This document shows, piece by piece, positions 26,456 to 35,163 of a stretch of 64,000 nucleotides of DNA. Every line of letters starts with the position of its first letter. Within the stretch, counting starts at the first letter, position 1. The DNA comes from Myxococcales bacterium (GTDB taxonomy: Bacteria; UBA10199; 2-02-FULL-44-16; JAAZCA01). The position numbers and the translations under genes were made by a program. The notes beneath the pieces are model-generated. The model was not told where the DNA came from. It searched no databases and saw nothing but the letters and a program-made list of their open reading frames with translations. The stretch lies in NCBI GenBank assembly GCA_012513515.1, contig JAAZCA010000005.1:1-64000 (forward strand). The letters are read 5' to 3'.

Positions 26456-27874
26456 ATGTCAAACAGACTCAAAAGAACATTCGTATCAGGGATAACCTTG
26501 CTATCGATTGCCGCCGCATCCCCACTCTCGGCGGCCAGTTCCTTGAACCTGAACAAGGCCCTCGGCAATCCGGGCTTCAGCAGGGAGGGAACCGCAATAG
26601 CTGTGATAGACGCCGAAAGCGGGCAACCATTGGCGATGCATAATCAGGATATCCCGCTAAACCCCGCCTCCTGTATGAAGATATTGACCGCAGCAGCCGC
26701 CCTATCTTCCCTCGGACCGAATTACAGGATGAAGACATCCTTCTATTCAGACCATGAACCCACAGGCGGGGTTATAAACAACCTCTACGTGCATGGTACG
26801 GGGGATCCGATGCTGGTCTCCGAGGAAGTTTGGAAAGCGGCGCGTGACGTCCGCGGCGTAGGAATCCAAAAGATCACCGGAGCGATCGTAATCGACGATT
26901 CATTCTTCGACTCGCACGAATTTCCCAGAAAGAACGGCAACGACGGCAGGGCCTACGCAGCCAAGACCTCCGCAGCCGCGGTGAACTTCAACGCGATAAC
27001 GATCAAGGTGGCCCCCGGCGATGGCGCAGGCGCCCCTGCTATCGTAAGCGTGGAGCCGCCGGTCGACTACATCTCCATCGTAAACAAGGTGACGACGGGC
27101 GGAAAATACAATGTGGGGATATCCTCATCCCAAAATTCTCATGGAGAAACCTTCCTGCTTACGGGCTCGATTCCAAAAAACGCCGGAGTGCAGGCGATTC
27201 ACAGAAGCATAAGCGACCCAATAAAATTCGCAGCATCAGCGCTGGCCTTTGCGCTTCGCCAAAATGGCGTCGAGGTGGGTTCAACGGTTCGCCACGCGAC
27301 TGTTCCGCAGGGTGCGCATTTGATCGCCAGAAAGAATTCGAAGCCCATGTCGGAACTGATTCGCTCGATGAATAAGTTTTCCAATAATTTCATAGCTGAA
27401 CAGATCGCCAAGCACATGGGAGCCGTGCGCTTCGGAAGCCCGGGCTCGACCTCCAAGGGGATCTCTGTGATATCGGAATACATGCGTTCCATTGGGATCC
27501 CACAGGAATCCTTCTCCATCGAAAACGGCTCCGGCCTCTCCGATCAGACTCGCATCACCGCAAACGCATTGGCACAGGTTCTCGCTTCGGCATATAGCGA
27601 CTTCGCGATAAGGCCGGATCTAATATCCTCATTCGCGATCATGGGGGTCGATGGAACGACTCGCAATTGGAAATTTGCGGACAGGGTGCGAGGAATCGCA
27701 AGGACCAAGACCGGAACCCTCGGCGGAGTAAGCACGCTGGCCGGATACGTTCCCATGAAAAGTGGCAAAATAGCAGCATTTGCAATCCTCGTAAATGGAC
27801 TCCCAAAGGGGGCCGATGCCGCGCACCGTGCGGAGGTTGAAGTGGTGAAGATGATAGCGGAGGCCACGCCGTGA
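26456..27874 (+). CDS. dacB: D-alanyl-D-alanine carboxypeptidase/endopeptidase (PBP4 family)
   Basis: 472 aa. A penicillin-binding protein of the S13 family that trims or cleaves peptidoglycan peptides in the periplasm. A signal peptide (residues 1-26) precedes the domain. The active-site triad is visible: SCMK at about 72-75 (catalytic Ser), SNN at about 308-310 and KTGT at about 418. Its stop overlaps the start of the next gene by 4 nt (GTGA), coupling it to a lytic transglycosylase. Confidence 0.93.
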   Translation: MSNRLKRTFVSGITLLSIAAASPLSAASSLNLNKALGNPGFSREGTAIAVIDAESGQPLAMHNQDIPLNPASCMKILTAAAALSSLGPNYRMKTSFYSDHEPTGGVINNLYVHGTGDPMLVSEEVWKAARDVRGVGIQKITGAIVIDDSFFDSHEFPRKNGNDGRAYAAKTSAAAVNFNAITIKVAPGDGAGAPAIVSVEPPVDYISIVNKVTTGGKYNVGISSSQNSHGETFLLTGSIPKNAGVQAIHRSISDPIKFAASALAFALRQNGVEVGSTVRHATVPQGAHLIARKNSKPMSELIRSMNKFSNNFIAEQIAKHMGAVRFGSPGSTSKGISVISEYMRSIGIPQESFSIENGSGLSDQTRITANALAQVLASAYSDFAIRPDLISSFAIMGVDGTTRNWKFADRVRGIARTKTGTLGGVSTLAGYVPMKSGKIAAFAILVNGLPKGADAAHRAEVEVVKMIAEATP

Positions 27875-29685
27875 GCAAAGAGAGGTCTTCAAGAATACTG
27901 CATGGATTCATCTCCGCATGCCTTGTGGCAGCGGTTGCGGCGTTCATAATCCTGGCGATTCCGGACCACCTTGGACGCGCGGGAATAGGCGCCGGTTCCG
28001 CGACGAAGAAAAATTTTCCCTCGGCGAAAAATCTCTCATCTATCGTCGATCTTGAAAAGGAGAAACAGGCGGCTGAAGTAAAGATTGAAAATCCATCCGG
28101 ACAGCTCGCCTATTTCAAACCTGAGCAGGTCCCGATCCCTCCGGGTCAGGATGCACAGGCGCAGGATTTGACATTGACGGATCCCAATCAGTCTCCAGAC
28201 GTGGCGGGAGGTAGCGGCGCAGCTGTCGATGACAGCAGCTTTGGAAATGCTGTACCGATTGAGCCGGAACCGACCGAAACCTTTCAGGGAGTCCCCGACA
28301 ACTTCGTACCGGTTGCGGAGGATACTCCCAGAGGTTCATCCATAACGCTCGTCACGTACCCAAGATCCAGCCTGGCGATTCACGAGCCGCCCGCGCACGT
28401 TCTCAGAAGATCTAAGAAAGAATATTCCTGGATCTTCACACCGCCTGAGTTGGAAAAGGATGTGGCATTCTGGAAGGCGATCTATTCCCGATACGACAAG
28501 AACCAGGTCGTCCTGCATCATCCCATCTATCTCGATATCATCTATGATGTCGTAGATCTGGGATATATCGAAGGGGACATGCGCCTCTCGGAGCTGGAAA
28601 AACAGCACAAAAAGGAAAAACTCATCGAGGAAAAGCGCGAACGAATAGTTTCCATACTGGAAATGCTGGCTCAAAACCAGCGCCTCTCATCCTCTCTAAA
28701 CGACGAGGAGTGGAGAATCAAAAAGCTCTTTGACAATGTGGGTGATCCGAAAAAATTCCAACGCGCCGCGGAGGAGTTTGGAGTTCGCGCCCAGATTGGA
28801 CAGCGCGACAAATTTATCGCCGGGCTAAAATATTCAGGGCGATACCTCGGAGAGATCGAAAGAATATACGAAGAAAGCGGAATGCCCCGCGAACTGAGCA
28901 GACTCATCTTCGTCGAATCGATGTTCAATCTGAAGGCGAAGAGCTCCGTCGGAGCCAGTGGAATATGGCAGTTCATGCCACAGACCGGAAAATTATATCT
29001 GAGAATGAACAAGATAGTCGATGAGAGAAACGACCCGATCGCGGCGACGCACGCTTCTATCAAGCTGCTCAGGCACAATTACAATGAGCTCGGCACGTGG
29101 CCACTGGCCATAAACGCCTACAACGCGGGCAGAGGGCGCCTCAAACAGGCCGTCCAGACGCTTGGCACCAAAGACATCGCGAAGATCGTAAAAAATTTCA
29201 AACACCGCGCGTACGGCTTCGCATCGAGGAATTTTTTCCCGGAATATCTGGCTGCACTGGAGGTAGCCGAAAACCCGGAAAAGTACTTCGGGCCCATATC
29301 ATATGACGACCCTCTTCGCTTTGAGATGGTGAGAACCGCATATCACATATCGCTTCCCAGCGTGGCCGGCGTCTCCGGCATACCGCTGGAAGAACTTCTG
29401 GAACTGAACCCCGGATTCAGCTCGAAGGTAATATCGGGCGACCAACTCATCCCCATCGCTTATCCGATTAAGGTGCCCGAGGGGAAGGGATCGATATTCA
29501 TTGCAGCGGCGGCGAGGGCCCCAAAGAGTCAGCGGGGATCCATAAGGCACGTAGTGGCCCCCAACGAAACGGTAAATTCGATAGCTTGGATGTACGGCAT
29601 CGACCCTACGAGGATACGGCAGGCCAATGCGAATATACGAAGAAACCCATCCAAGGGAGAGATCATAGTCATCCCTTTCGACTGA
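27871..29685 (+). CDS. mltD: membrane-bound lytic murein transglycosylase, MltD-like, with LysM
   Basis: 604 aa from a GTG overlapping the dacB stop. An N-terminal membrane segment or signal lies at residues 10-32. A Pro/Gln-rich linker (about 60-150) and a helical region follow. The SLT domain starts near 335, with the catalytic Glu of IFVESMFN at about 349, then SSVGASGIWQFMP and INAYNAGRGRL. A degenerate LysM-like unit (LSLPSVAGVSGIPLEELLELNPG region) and a clear LysM (HVVAPNETVNSIAWMYGID) end the protein. It cleaves glycan strands by 1,6-anhydro formation. Coupling to dacB suggests joint wall remodelling. Confidence 0.9.
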   Translation: MSKERSSRILHGFISACLVAAVAAFIILAIPDHLGRAGIGAGSATKKNFPSAKNLSSIVDLEKEKQAAEVKIENPSGQLAYFKPEQVPIPPGQDAQAQDLTLTDPNQSPDVAGGSGAAVDDSSFGNAVPIEPEPTETFQGVPDNFVPVAEDTPRGSSITLVTYPRSSLAIHEPPAHVLRRSKKEYSWIFTPPELEKDVAFWKAIYSRYDKNQVVLHHPIYLDIIYDVVDLGYIEGDMRLSELEKQHKKEKLIEEKRERIVSILEMLAQNQRLSSSLNDEEWRIKKLFDNVGDPKKFQRAAEEFGVRAQIGQRDKFIAGLKYSGRYLGEIERIYEESGMPRELSRLIFVESMFNLKAKSSVGASGIWQFMPQTGKLYLRMNKIVDERNDPIAATHASIKLLRHNYNELGTWPLAINAYNAGRGRLKQAVQTLGTKDIAKIVKNFKHRAYGFASRNFFPEYLAALEVAENPEKYFGPISYDDPLRFEMVRTAYHISLPSVAGVSGIPLEELLELNPGFSSKVISGDQLIPIAYPIKVPEGKGSIFIAAAARAPKSQRGSIRHVVAPNETVNSIAWMYGIDPTRIRQANANIRRNPSKGEIIVIPFD

Positions 29686-29732
29686 ATAATTTCATTGCCT
29701 GCCTTTATCTGGCATGTTAACGAGGCAATCCG

Positions 29733-30065
29733 ATGAAGATCAGAAAAGAGATAGCCGCTATCGTCGTAGCCGCCATGATGTTCCCGGCGATGGGAGCCTC
29801 CTGCGCTCGCCAACCCTCTTCCGCCCGCAGCGAAAAAATAATAAAAAGTCACTTCAAGAAATACGGCAAGAAGTTCAAACAGAGCGACTACAATTCGAAC
29901 CCGGTCGAAAAAGTGGAAGTGATCTCACAGCAGGAGATCCACAAAAAACTCGTGGCGATAGAGGCCTTCATAACCCTTAAGGACGGAACGGTAAAACTCA
30001 TCCACGCGACCGTTGAAAGGGGACCGGTCGGCTGGCGCTTCGTCTCATGGGAAAACGCAGGCTGA
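29733..30065 (+). CDS. small lipoprotein of unknown function
   Basis: 110 aa with a lipoprotein signal (MKIRKEIAAIVVAAMMFPAMG, lipobox MGASC, Cys about 24). The mature 85 aa contain a basic helix (IIKSHFKKYGKKFKQ) and a beta-hairpin-like C-terminus (FITLKDGTVKLIHATVERGPVGWRF). GAGG lies 7 nt before the ATG. It follows the mltD-like gene by 47 nt, and its last 68 nt overlap the end of the convergent comEC. No family is recognised. Confidence 0.75.
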   Translation: MKIRKEIAAIVVAAMMFPAMGASCARQPSSARSEKIIKSHFKKYGKKFKQSDYNSNPVEKVEVISQQEIHKKLVAIEAFITLKDGTVKLIHATVERGPVGWRFVSWENAG

Positions 30066-32490
30066 TGTCGCTGCCGTCGCTCACCGCCTCAACCATTCCA
30101 TCCCTGTCGGTTTTTATAATCCCTTCCGGATAACGCCACGAATCCTTCACGAAGGGCCTTACCCAGCGCGGACGTTCGTCTGAAAGAATAACATAATCAG
30201 GATCGAGCCTCTGAATCGATCTCTCTATTTTTTCCACATCGTATTTCCCCATCGAAGCGGCAAAGAGAAGCGCATTGGAAGGAACCGGGGCCCTGGCGGA
30301 ATCTCCCTGCATCAGAATATTCACCTCATCGTGGATGATGTTGAGGGATATGGAATATTCGCCGCGTCTCGCGCCAAAGTCGCGCATCTGGTTTATGAAT
30401 TCAAACCCCACTCCGGAACGAATTTCGCGCGTCACTTCCGCAGGCAGAACTTTAAGAGCATTGCCCTCCGACTTTATCCACTGCAGGAAGGAGGAAAATT
30501 CCGCACCGTCGGCATCGGGGCCGGAAGCCGAACCGACTATGATTTCCTCCGGCGAAAAATTTTCGATCATATAACGAAGCCCCTTGAAGCGCGTCACCTT
30601 CGGAGCGGTGACAACAATTGCAGAAAGTCGATGAACCCCCATCGACCAGAGAGCCGGGGCAACGATTCGCTCGCCTATGTCGAAATTTTCCCCGGAATTG
30701 CCTCCTCCATCCACTAGGATATCGCTTCCTCCCGGAAGACGAAGCAAGGCCGACTGCCCTTCCCCGACGTCGAAAAAATAAATCCGCAGACGGGTCTCAA
30801 AGAGAGGGAGCACCCTCCAGTATAGAGCATCGCCTAAAAGGAGGAGCGCAAAAAACGCAGGCAGGATGAATCTCATCGATCTTCCTTTTAAAATATCGGA
30901 TGCGCTTATGGATATCAGAAATAGATATAAGAGCGACAACTCCAAAGCGGTGGGAGCGAAATTCAGGATCCCCCACGAACCGTGCTCGGCGGAAAAATTT
31001 GAAATCGAGAGAAGAGCCCCCGCCGGAATCGCGACGAGATGCCAGATCACCGCAGCTAACCATTGCGAAAATAGCGCCACGAGCGATGCGATAAATGCAG
31101 CCGGAACCAGCGCGAAGGCTGCAACAGGAATTGCCACTATATTTGTAAAAAAACCCAAAAGTGTTACGATCTTGAAGTGGTAGGCAACCAGCGGAGAAAC
31201 CGCTATCGTGGCTGCAGCGGTTACCGAAGATGTGGATATCAGGGACGAGGCGATCCTGCGGGCCCATCTTGATTTGAAAAACCCAACGCAGCGCGCCTTC
31301 AAAAAAATCTCAAAGCGGCGGGCAAAGATGGCTATTCCCAACACCGCTGTCACTGAGAGCTGAAAGGAAATGTCGAAGAGAGAAAGCGGCATAATGAGAA
31401 GTATGAGCGCCACCGCAATCGCCAACGTATTGAGGAGATCCTGCCTGCGCCCGACAAGCATTCCAAAGAGATAGACGGTTATCATTATTCCGGCGCGAAT
31501 CGATGAAATCGAATATCCTGTTATCACCACATACGACCATATCGCAGGAAGCGTAGCTAACGCCGCAATTCTCTGAACCGGCATGCACAGCAAAAGAAAA
31601 GAAATCCTACCGATAGAAATTTTTATGAGAAAAAAAATGAATGCCGAGACAAGCCCCACATGAAGACCCGATATTGCGAAGATATGCGATATCCCCGCCG
31701 CCGAAAATTCGCGGCGCAAATCGCCGCTGAAGAGATCCTTCTTGCCAAGCGCTACTGCCTCTATCACGCCCCTGCGCTCCTCTGAAATAGATGTGGGTAT
31801 GGAGGCCGCAATATTGTTCCTGGCCCAGTTAATCGCGCGCTGTAAAATAGAGCTGTCTTCGCCGATGACTTCAAACTGGCCGTAGATCATGCCCGTCGCA
31901 CCTATTCCACGCGAACCGAGAAATCTTCCGTATTCGAATTTGCCGGGGTTATCATTTTCATCCGAATCAAAAAACCTGCACCTGAAGCGCACCCGTTCTC
32001 CCTCTTGGGGAAGAAGCTTCGCCCTCGATGCGAAAAATCTCGCGCGTCCAGAAACAGAGGAAAGCGCCATCTCCGCACATTCACAGTTCTTCAGATCTAT
32101 ATCGGCGCTGCATCCGTTTCGCCTTCGCTGTGGAACTCCGGAAACGACCCCCTCGCAAAGACAAGATACGCTAGAATCCGGCGAAATCCCATCAAGTCCG
32201 ATTGAGTTTTGCGCATGAATCGATGCGGATGCGCCGATGGCGAAGGATGCGATGAGGGCAAAAGACACTGAGGCCAAAAAATTCCAGCGGAACCACGCAC
32301 ACGCGATCAGCGATATAAATGAAGCAACGCCAAGGACCAGCATTGCACCAAAAAATTCAGAGGGTATGAGTCTGGAACTATACGCGCCAGTCGCGAGCGA
32401 CGAGGCGAGGAGGAGCATCGGCCGGTATGTATTCCAGCGCGAAGCAGATATCGCTGTAGAGAGCTGAGACTTCCCTTTCGACTCCATCAT
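29998..32490 (-). CDS. comEC: ComEC/Rec2-type DNA-uptake channel with degenerate metallo-beta-lactamase domain
   Basis: 830 aa. It is the inner-membrane channel for single-stranded DNA in natural competence, consistent with the type IV pilus genes at 55-64 kb. An N-terminal DUF4131-like region comes first, then the Competence domain with FSAAGISHIFAISGLHVGLVSAFIFF and many membrane segments. The C-terminal part starts YFFDVGEGQSALLRLPGG...LVDGGG...FDIGERIVAPALW and is clearly the MBL-like domain. The expected HxHxDH is replaced by TAPKVTRF and the HHGS motif by LLFAASMG, so metal-dependent nuclease activity is probably lost. The first 113 nt overlap the preceding gene; an internal start is possible. 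Confidence 0.9.
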   Translation of the reverse strand: MMESKGKSQLSTAISASRWNTYRPMLLLASSLATGAYSSRLIPSEFFGAMLVLGVASFISLIACAWFRWNFLASVSFALIASFAIGASASIHAQNSIGLDGISPDSSVSCLCEGVVSGVPQRRRNGCSADIDLKNCECAEMALSSVSGRARFFASRAKLLPQEGERVRFRCRFFDSDENDNPGKFEYGRFLGSRGIGATGMIYGQFEVIGEDSSILQRAINWARNNIAASIPTSISEERRGVIEAVALGKKDLFSGDLRREFSAAGISHIFAISGLHVGLVSAFIFFLIKISIGRISFLLLCMPVQRIAALATLPAIWSYVVITGYSISSIRAGIMITVYLFGMLVGRRQDLLNTLAIAVALILLIMPLSLFDISFQLSVTAVLGIAIFARRFEIFLKARCVGFFKSRWARRIASSLISTSSVTAAATIAVSPLVAYHFKIVTLLGFFTNIVAIPVAAFALVPAAFIASLVALFSQWLAAVIWHLVAIPAGALLSISNFSAEHGSWGILNFAPTALELSLLYLFLISISASDILKGRSMRFILPAFFALLLLGDALYWRVLPLFETRLRIYFFDVGEGQSALLRLPGGSDILVDGGGNSGENFDIGERIVAPALWSMGVHRLSAIVVTAPKVTRFKGLRYMIENFSPEEIIVGSASGPDADGAEFSSFLQWIKSEGNALKVLPAEVTREIRSGVGFEFINQMRDFGARRGEYSISLNIIHDEVNILMQGDSARAPVPSNALLFAASMGKYDVEKIERSIQRLDPDYVILSDERPRWVRPFVKDSWRYPEGIIKTDRDGMVEAVSDGSDISLRFPMRRSASRPVPFQRSRG

Positions 32491-33028
32491 ATCTCTTGCT
32501 AGAACGAGAACCGGAGAGAATCAAGGCGAGTTTATCGCGCAACCCCATTAAAAATATTCTCACCTTTTCCGTCGGGCGTTGGTAGAAAAGCTGTATCGCT
32601 TTCCGAACATTTATATTGTTTACCCAGAACTCTCCGCTCTGAAGTTCGAAATTTATTCCGCCTGTAACGCGCTCGTATATATTCATCAACCGGGAATGAA
32701 TCTTCTCCTGAAGGGCTCCCACCTTCGCATTGAACTCCGACATCCCTTTTCCACCTCTCGACCAGATATCGAGCTGGTAAAGCTGCAGACCTCGGGAGAC
32801 GCCGCAGAGAAACTGGATGTCGCTTCTCTCCTTGTCGATCATATCCTCGATATCCACATCGTTTACGTGGATTCTGCCATTCTCCTCGTAGGTCCACTGC
32901 TCGTTGGGTCCGGCCCTGAAGGTCACACGATGATCAAGAGGAAGATCGCTGGCAGAGGTGGTCCTGCCACTTCCGCCTGACCTGCCAACCGCATCGGATT
33001 TCCTGAATCTGTTTATAAGGTCGACCAT
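32378..33028 (-). CDS. hypothetical protein, paralogue-like partner of the gene upstream
   Basis: 216 aa from the ATG at 33028 (the frame is open 12 more codons). It is soluble, with no signal or membrane segment. Two short beta-hairpin-like words occur, NGRIHVNDVDIEDM and SGEFWVNNINVRKA, each followed by a helical stretch; a related word RGEIFFRGHSLKNM is found in the neighbouring 138-aa protein. Function is unknown. The end overlaps the comEC start region by 113 nt, implying translational coupling or a shorter comEC. Confidence 0.6.
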   Translation of the reverse strand: MVDLINRFRKSDAVGRSGGSGRTTSASDLPLDHRVTFRAGPNEQWTYEENGRIHVNDVDIEDMIDKERSDIQFLCGVSRGLQLYQLDIWSRGGKGMSEFNAKVGALQEKIHSRLMNIYERVTGGINFELQSGEFWVNNINVRKAIQLFYQRPTEKVRIFLMGLRDKLALILSGSRSSKRYDGVEREVSALYSDICFALEYIPADAPPRLVARDWRV

Positions 33029-33065
33029 TTTATACCTTGGGGAAAAGAGGGCACAGACCCTCAAA

Positions 33066-33482
33066 TTACTTATCGGCCATGAGGCGACTCAAAGTTGCTT
33101 CGTAGTCGGCATAAAAACTCTTTCCCTCCTCATCCTCCTTTAAAATTTCCACAAGCGAGTGAAGGGCGAGAACCTGGGCCTCGGAAAGCTCCATGTTCTT
33201 TAAGCTGTGACCTCTGAAGAAGATCTCACCCCTGAGGCGATCAAAATGGATAGAGGCTACCTCACCCTCCATTATGAAGGTGTAGGTCATGCGATCCTTA
33301 TAGGCCGCAAGCATGCTATCGACCTGCTTTCCGGAAGGATTTCGGACCGGGCGCGCCCGCCCTCCCATCCTCCTCATGATCTCGAGCGGAGAGGAAAGAT
33401 TCGGATCTGACCTGACTTCCTCAGCTCCAATCTCTTCGTATCCCCTGTTCATTTTAGGATCTCCCTTCTTTCCCGCATTCAT
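33066..33482 (-). CDS. hypothetical small soluble protein
   Basis: 138 aa (or 128 from the ATG at 33452, MNRGYEEIG). The N-terminus is charged and probably disordered. The second half, FIMEGEVASIHFDRLRGEIFFRGHSLKNMELSEAQ in part, then a helix, resembles the C-terminal third of the following 228-codon frame (GINFELQSGEFWVNNINVRKA). It precedes that gene by about 40 nt, so they form one unit reading towards comEC. No family is recognised. Confidence 0.6.
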   Translation of the reverse strand: MNAGKKGDPKMNRGYEEIGAEEVRSDPNLSSPLEIMRRMGGRARPVRNPSGKQVDSMLAAYKDRMTYTFIMEGEVASIHFDRLRGEIFFRGHSLKNMELSEAQVLALHSLVEILKEDEEGKSFYADYEATLSRLMADK

Positions 33483-33734
33483 GCGTTTGCAGAAAGCATG
33501 CCAGAGAGACGTAAAACAAAACCTTCTAACTATATGTTAATTATATCTTTTTCACTTTGAGAGGGCTGCTGGTGCGTCTCAAAGAGGGAAACGTGTGAGA
33601 CGGGATGGAAGTATTTTGACGCTTTAGCAATCCCTTCCAGGGGGATTCCGAAGGAGAGAGAGACTTTGTATCCCCCCAAAAAATCGCTGGATATCGGACA
33701 ATCATGCGTATTAAGGGAGTAAGAGCGGAGAGAT

Positions 33735-34067
33735 TTGGAAATACATAGCCTTTCTCTCCCCCGAGGAGGAAATATCGAAACCAGGGAAGGAACAAAATTT
33801 CAGAGAATGGTATGGCGGGAGATCGCAAAAATTCCGTTCGGAAAGACGATCAGCTACAAAGAGCTCGCAAGGAGAATCGGTCACCCGAAAAGCTGTCGGG
33901 CTGTCGCCAACGCCTGCGGCGCAAATCCGCATCCTGTAAAAATACCCTGCCATCGGGTGATAGCGTCAGACGGATCCATAGGAGGATTTTCGCTCGGCAT
34001 CGAAAAAAAGATCGCCCTTCTGAAAAAGGAAGGGATCACTTTCCCGCAGCGGCGGCGGAGCTCTTAG
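33735..34067 (+). CDS. ogt: methylated-DNA--protein-cysteine S-methyltransferase, single-domain form
   Basis: 110 aa from a TTG with GGAG about 5 nt upstream. It repairs O6-alkylguanine by transferring the alkyl group to its own Cys. The C-terminal MGMT domain is intact: GTKFQRMVWREIAKIPFGKTISY, then the acceptor site PCHRV with Cys72, then GGFSLGIEKKIALLKKEG. Cys, not Trp, at this site separates it from alkyltransferase-like proteins. The usual N-terminal domain (about 60-80 aa) is missing; the same frame upstream is cut by stops at 33597, 33618 and 33720. Its 3' end overlaps the convergent transporter gene by 32 nt. Confidence 0.85.
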   Translation: MEIHSLSLPRGGNIETREGTKFQRMVWREIAKIPFGKTISYKELARRIGHPKSCRAVANACGANPHPVKIPCHRVIASDGSIGGFSLGIEKKIALLKKEGITFPQRRRSS

Positions 34068-35115
34068 CGTTTTTCTTATCCATCCAAGCTCTGTAGGCGA
34101 GAAAGACGATCGCGAACAAAATCATACCGACGCTCAGGAGCTGATAGAAATCCGGATAGCTCTGACCATAGAAGATGGCCAGCGCATAAGTCGCTATCAG
34201 GCCGGCGATGACGCTTGAGGAACGATTGGCCGGAACCGTGAAGGTATTCTCACGCTTGTCGAGATAGATGAGGGTGCCAAAGATGCCCGTCCCCTGTGAA
34301 AAGAGCCCTATCAGCAAAGTATGGATGAAATACGGAGTCTTTGGAAGACCGACGAATCCCCACCACAGCTGACCGGGGACGCTCTCCCTTCCGGAGCCAA
34401 TGCCGAACAGGGCGATGATAAACATCGAGACGAGGAGCAGAGGCATCGCAATGAGTTGTTCTTCGACGTAGTAGCGCATCTTTTCCGCGTAGTCACTGCT
34501 CTTGGCGAAAGTGCTCATCATATATAGCCTGAAGAAATATCCGACCAGATATACGATTATGTCGATGGCACAGACTATGGTCATCGCCGATCCGCCATCA
34601 CCCATAAAAGCTACGAGCAGCGCGCCCATGCTCAAAGCGGAGGCTACCCACGAGGGCCAGTACACATTTCGCCTTCTCTTTTTCACGATCGTATCGACGA
34701 TCGGAGCTATGACCAGAACGCCGCCGCGCATGAGGAGCATGGCAAAAACTATGCTCACTCCGCTGAAGGTGTATGCAAGCGTAGTAGTGATGATCTGAGA
34801 GGAGGTGCAAATGCCTGATATCACGGTGAACCAACGTGGACGCGGAATGGAATAACCGAGAAAATTAAAATGCGTGGCGTATTTCCACCAACCGGCAATC
34901 GTGATTATCACGTATATCGAGATAAAACCAGCAACGATCGCCATCGGCTGGATCTCCACGCCCGTGAAACCGACTCCGTTCATCCCCGCGAAAAATCCGC
35001 GGGTGATCATTTTCGTCATCATGGAGTACGGGACATACGAGGCGAAATATCCAAAACAGAGGGCCGCTATCCCAAAAACCGCCAACTTCTTTTTTATTTC
35101 ACGAAACAGCTGCAT
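34036..35115 (-). CDS. multi-pass membrane transporter, DMT-like, substrate unknown
   Basis: 359 aa with about ten hydrophobic segments and a short Lys/Ala-rich tail. The layout and the segment TTLAYTFSGVSIVFAMLLMRGGVLVIAP resemble drug/metabolite-superfamily carriers, but no specific family is certain. It has a good GGAG site. It starts 49 nt after the nucleoside transporter gene on the same strand, so a role in nucleoside or base transport is suggested by context only. Confidence 0.7.
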   Translation of the reverse strand: MQLFREIKKKLAVFGIAALCFGYFASYVPYSMMTKMITRGFFAGMNGVGFTGVEIQPMAIVAGFISIYVIITIAGWWKYATHFNFLGYSIPRPRWFTVISGICTSSQIITTTLAYTFSGVSIVFAMLLMRGGVLVIAPIVDTIVKKRRRNVYWPSWVASALSMGALLVAFMGDGGSAMTIVCAIDIIVYLVGYFFRLYMMSTFAKSSDYAEKMRYYVEEQLIAMPLLLVSMFIIALFGIGSGRESVPGQLWWGFVGLPKTPYFIHTLLIGLFSQGTGIFGTLIYLDKRENTFTVPANRSSSVIAGLIATYALAIFYGQSYPDFYQLLSVGMILFAIVFLAYRAWMDKKNAKSSAAAAGK

Positions 35116-35163
35116 GTTGATCTCCTTATTATGATGATAAGAGAGGAGCGTTAGCGAAAATTT

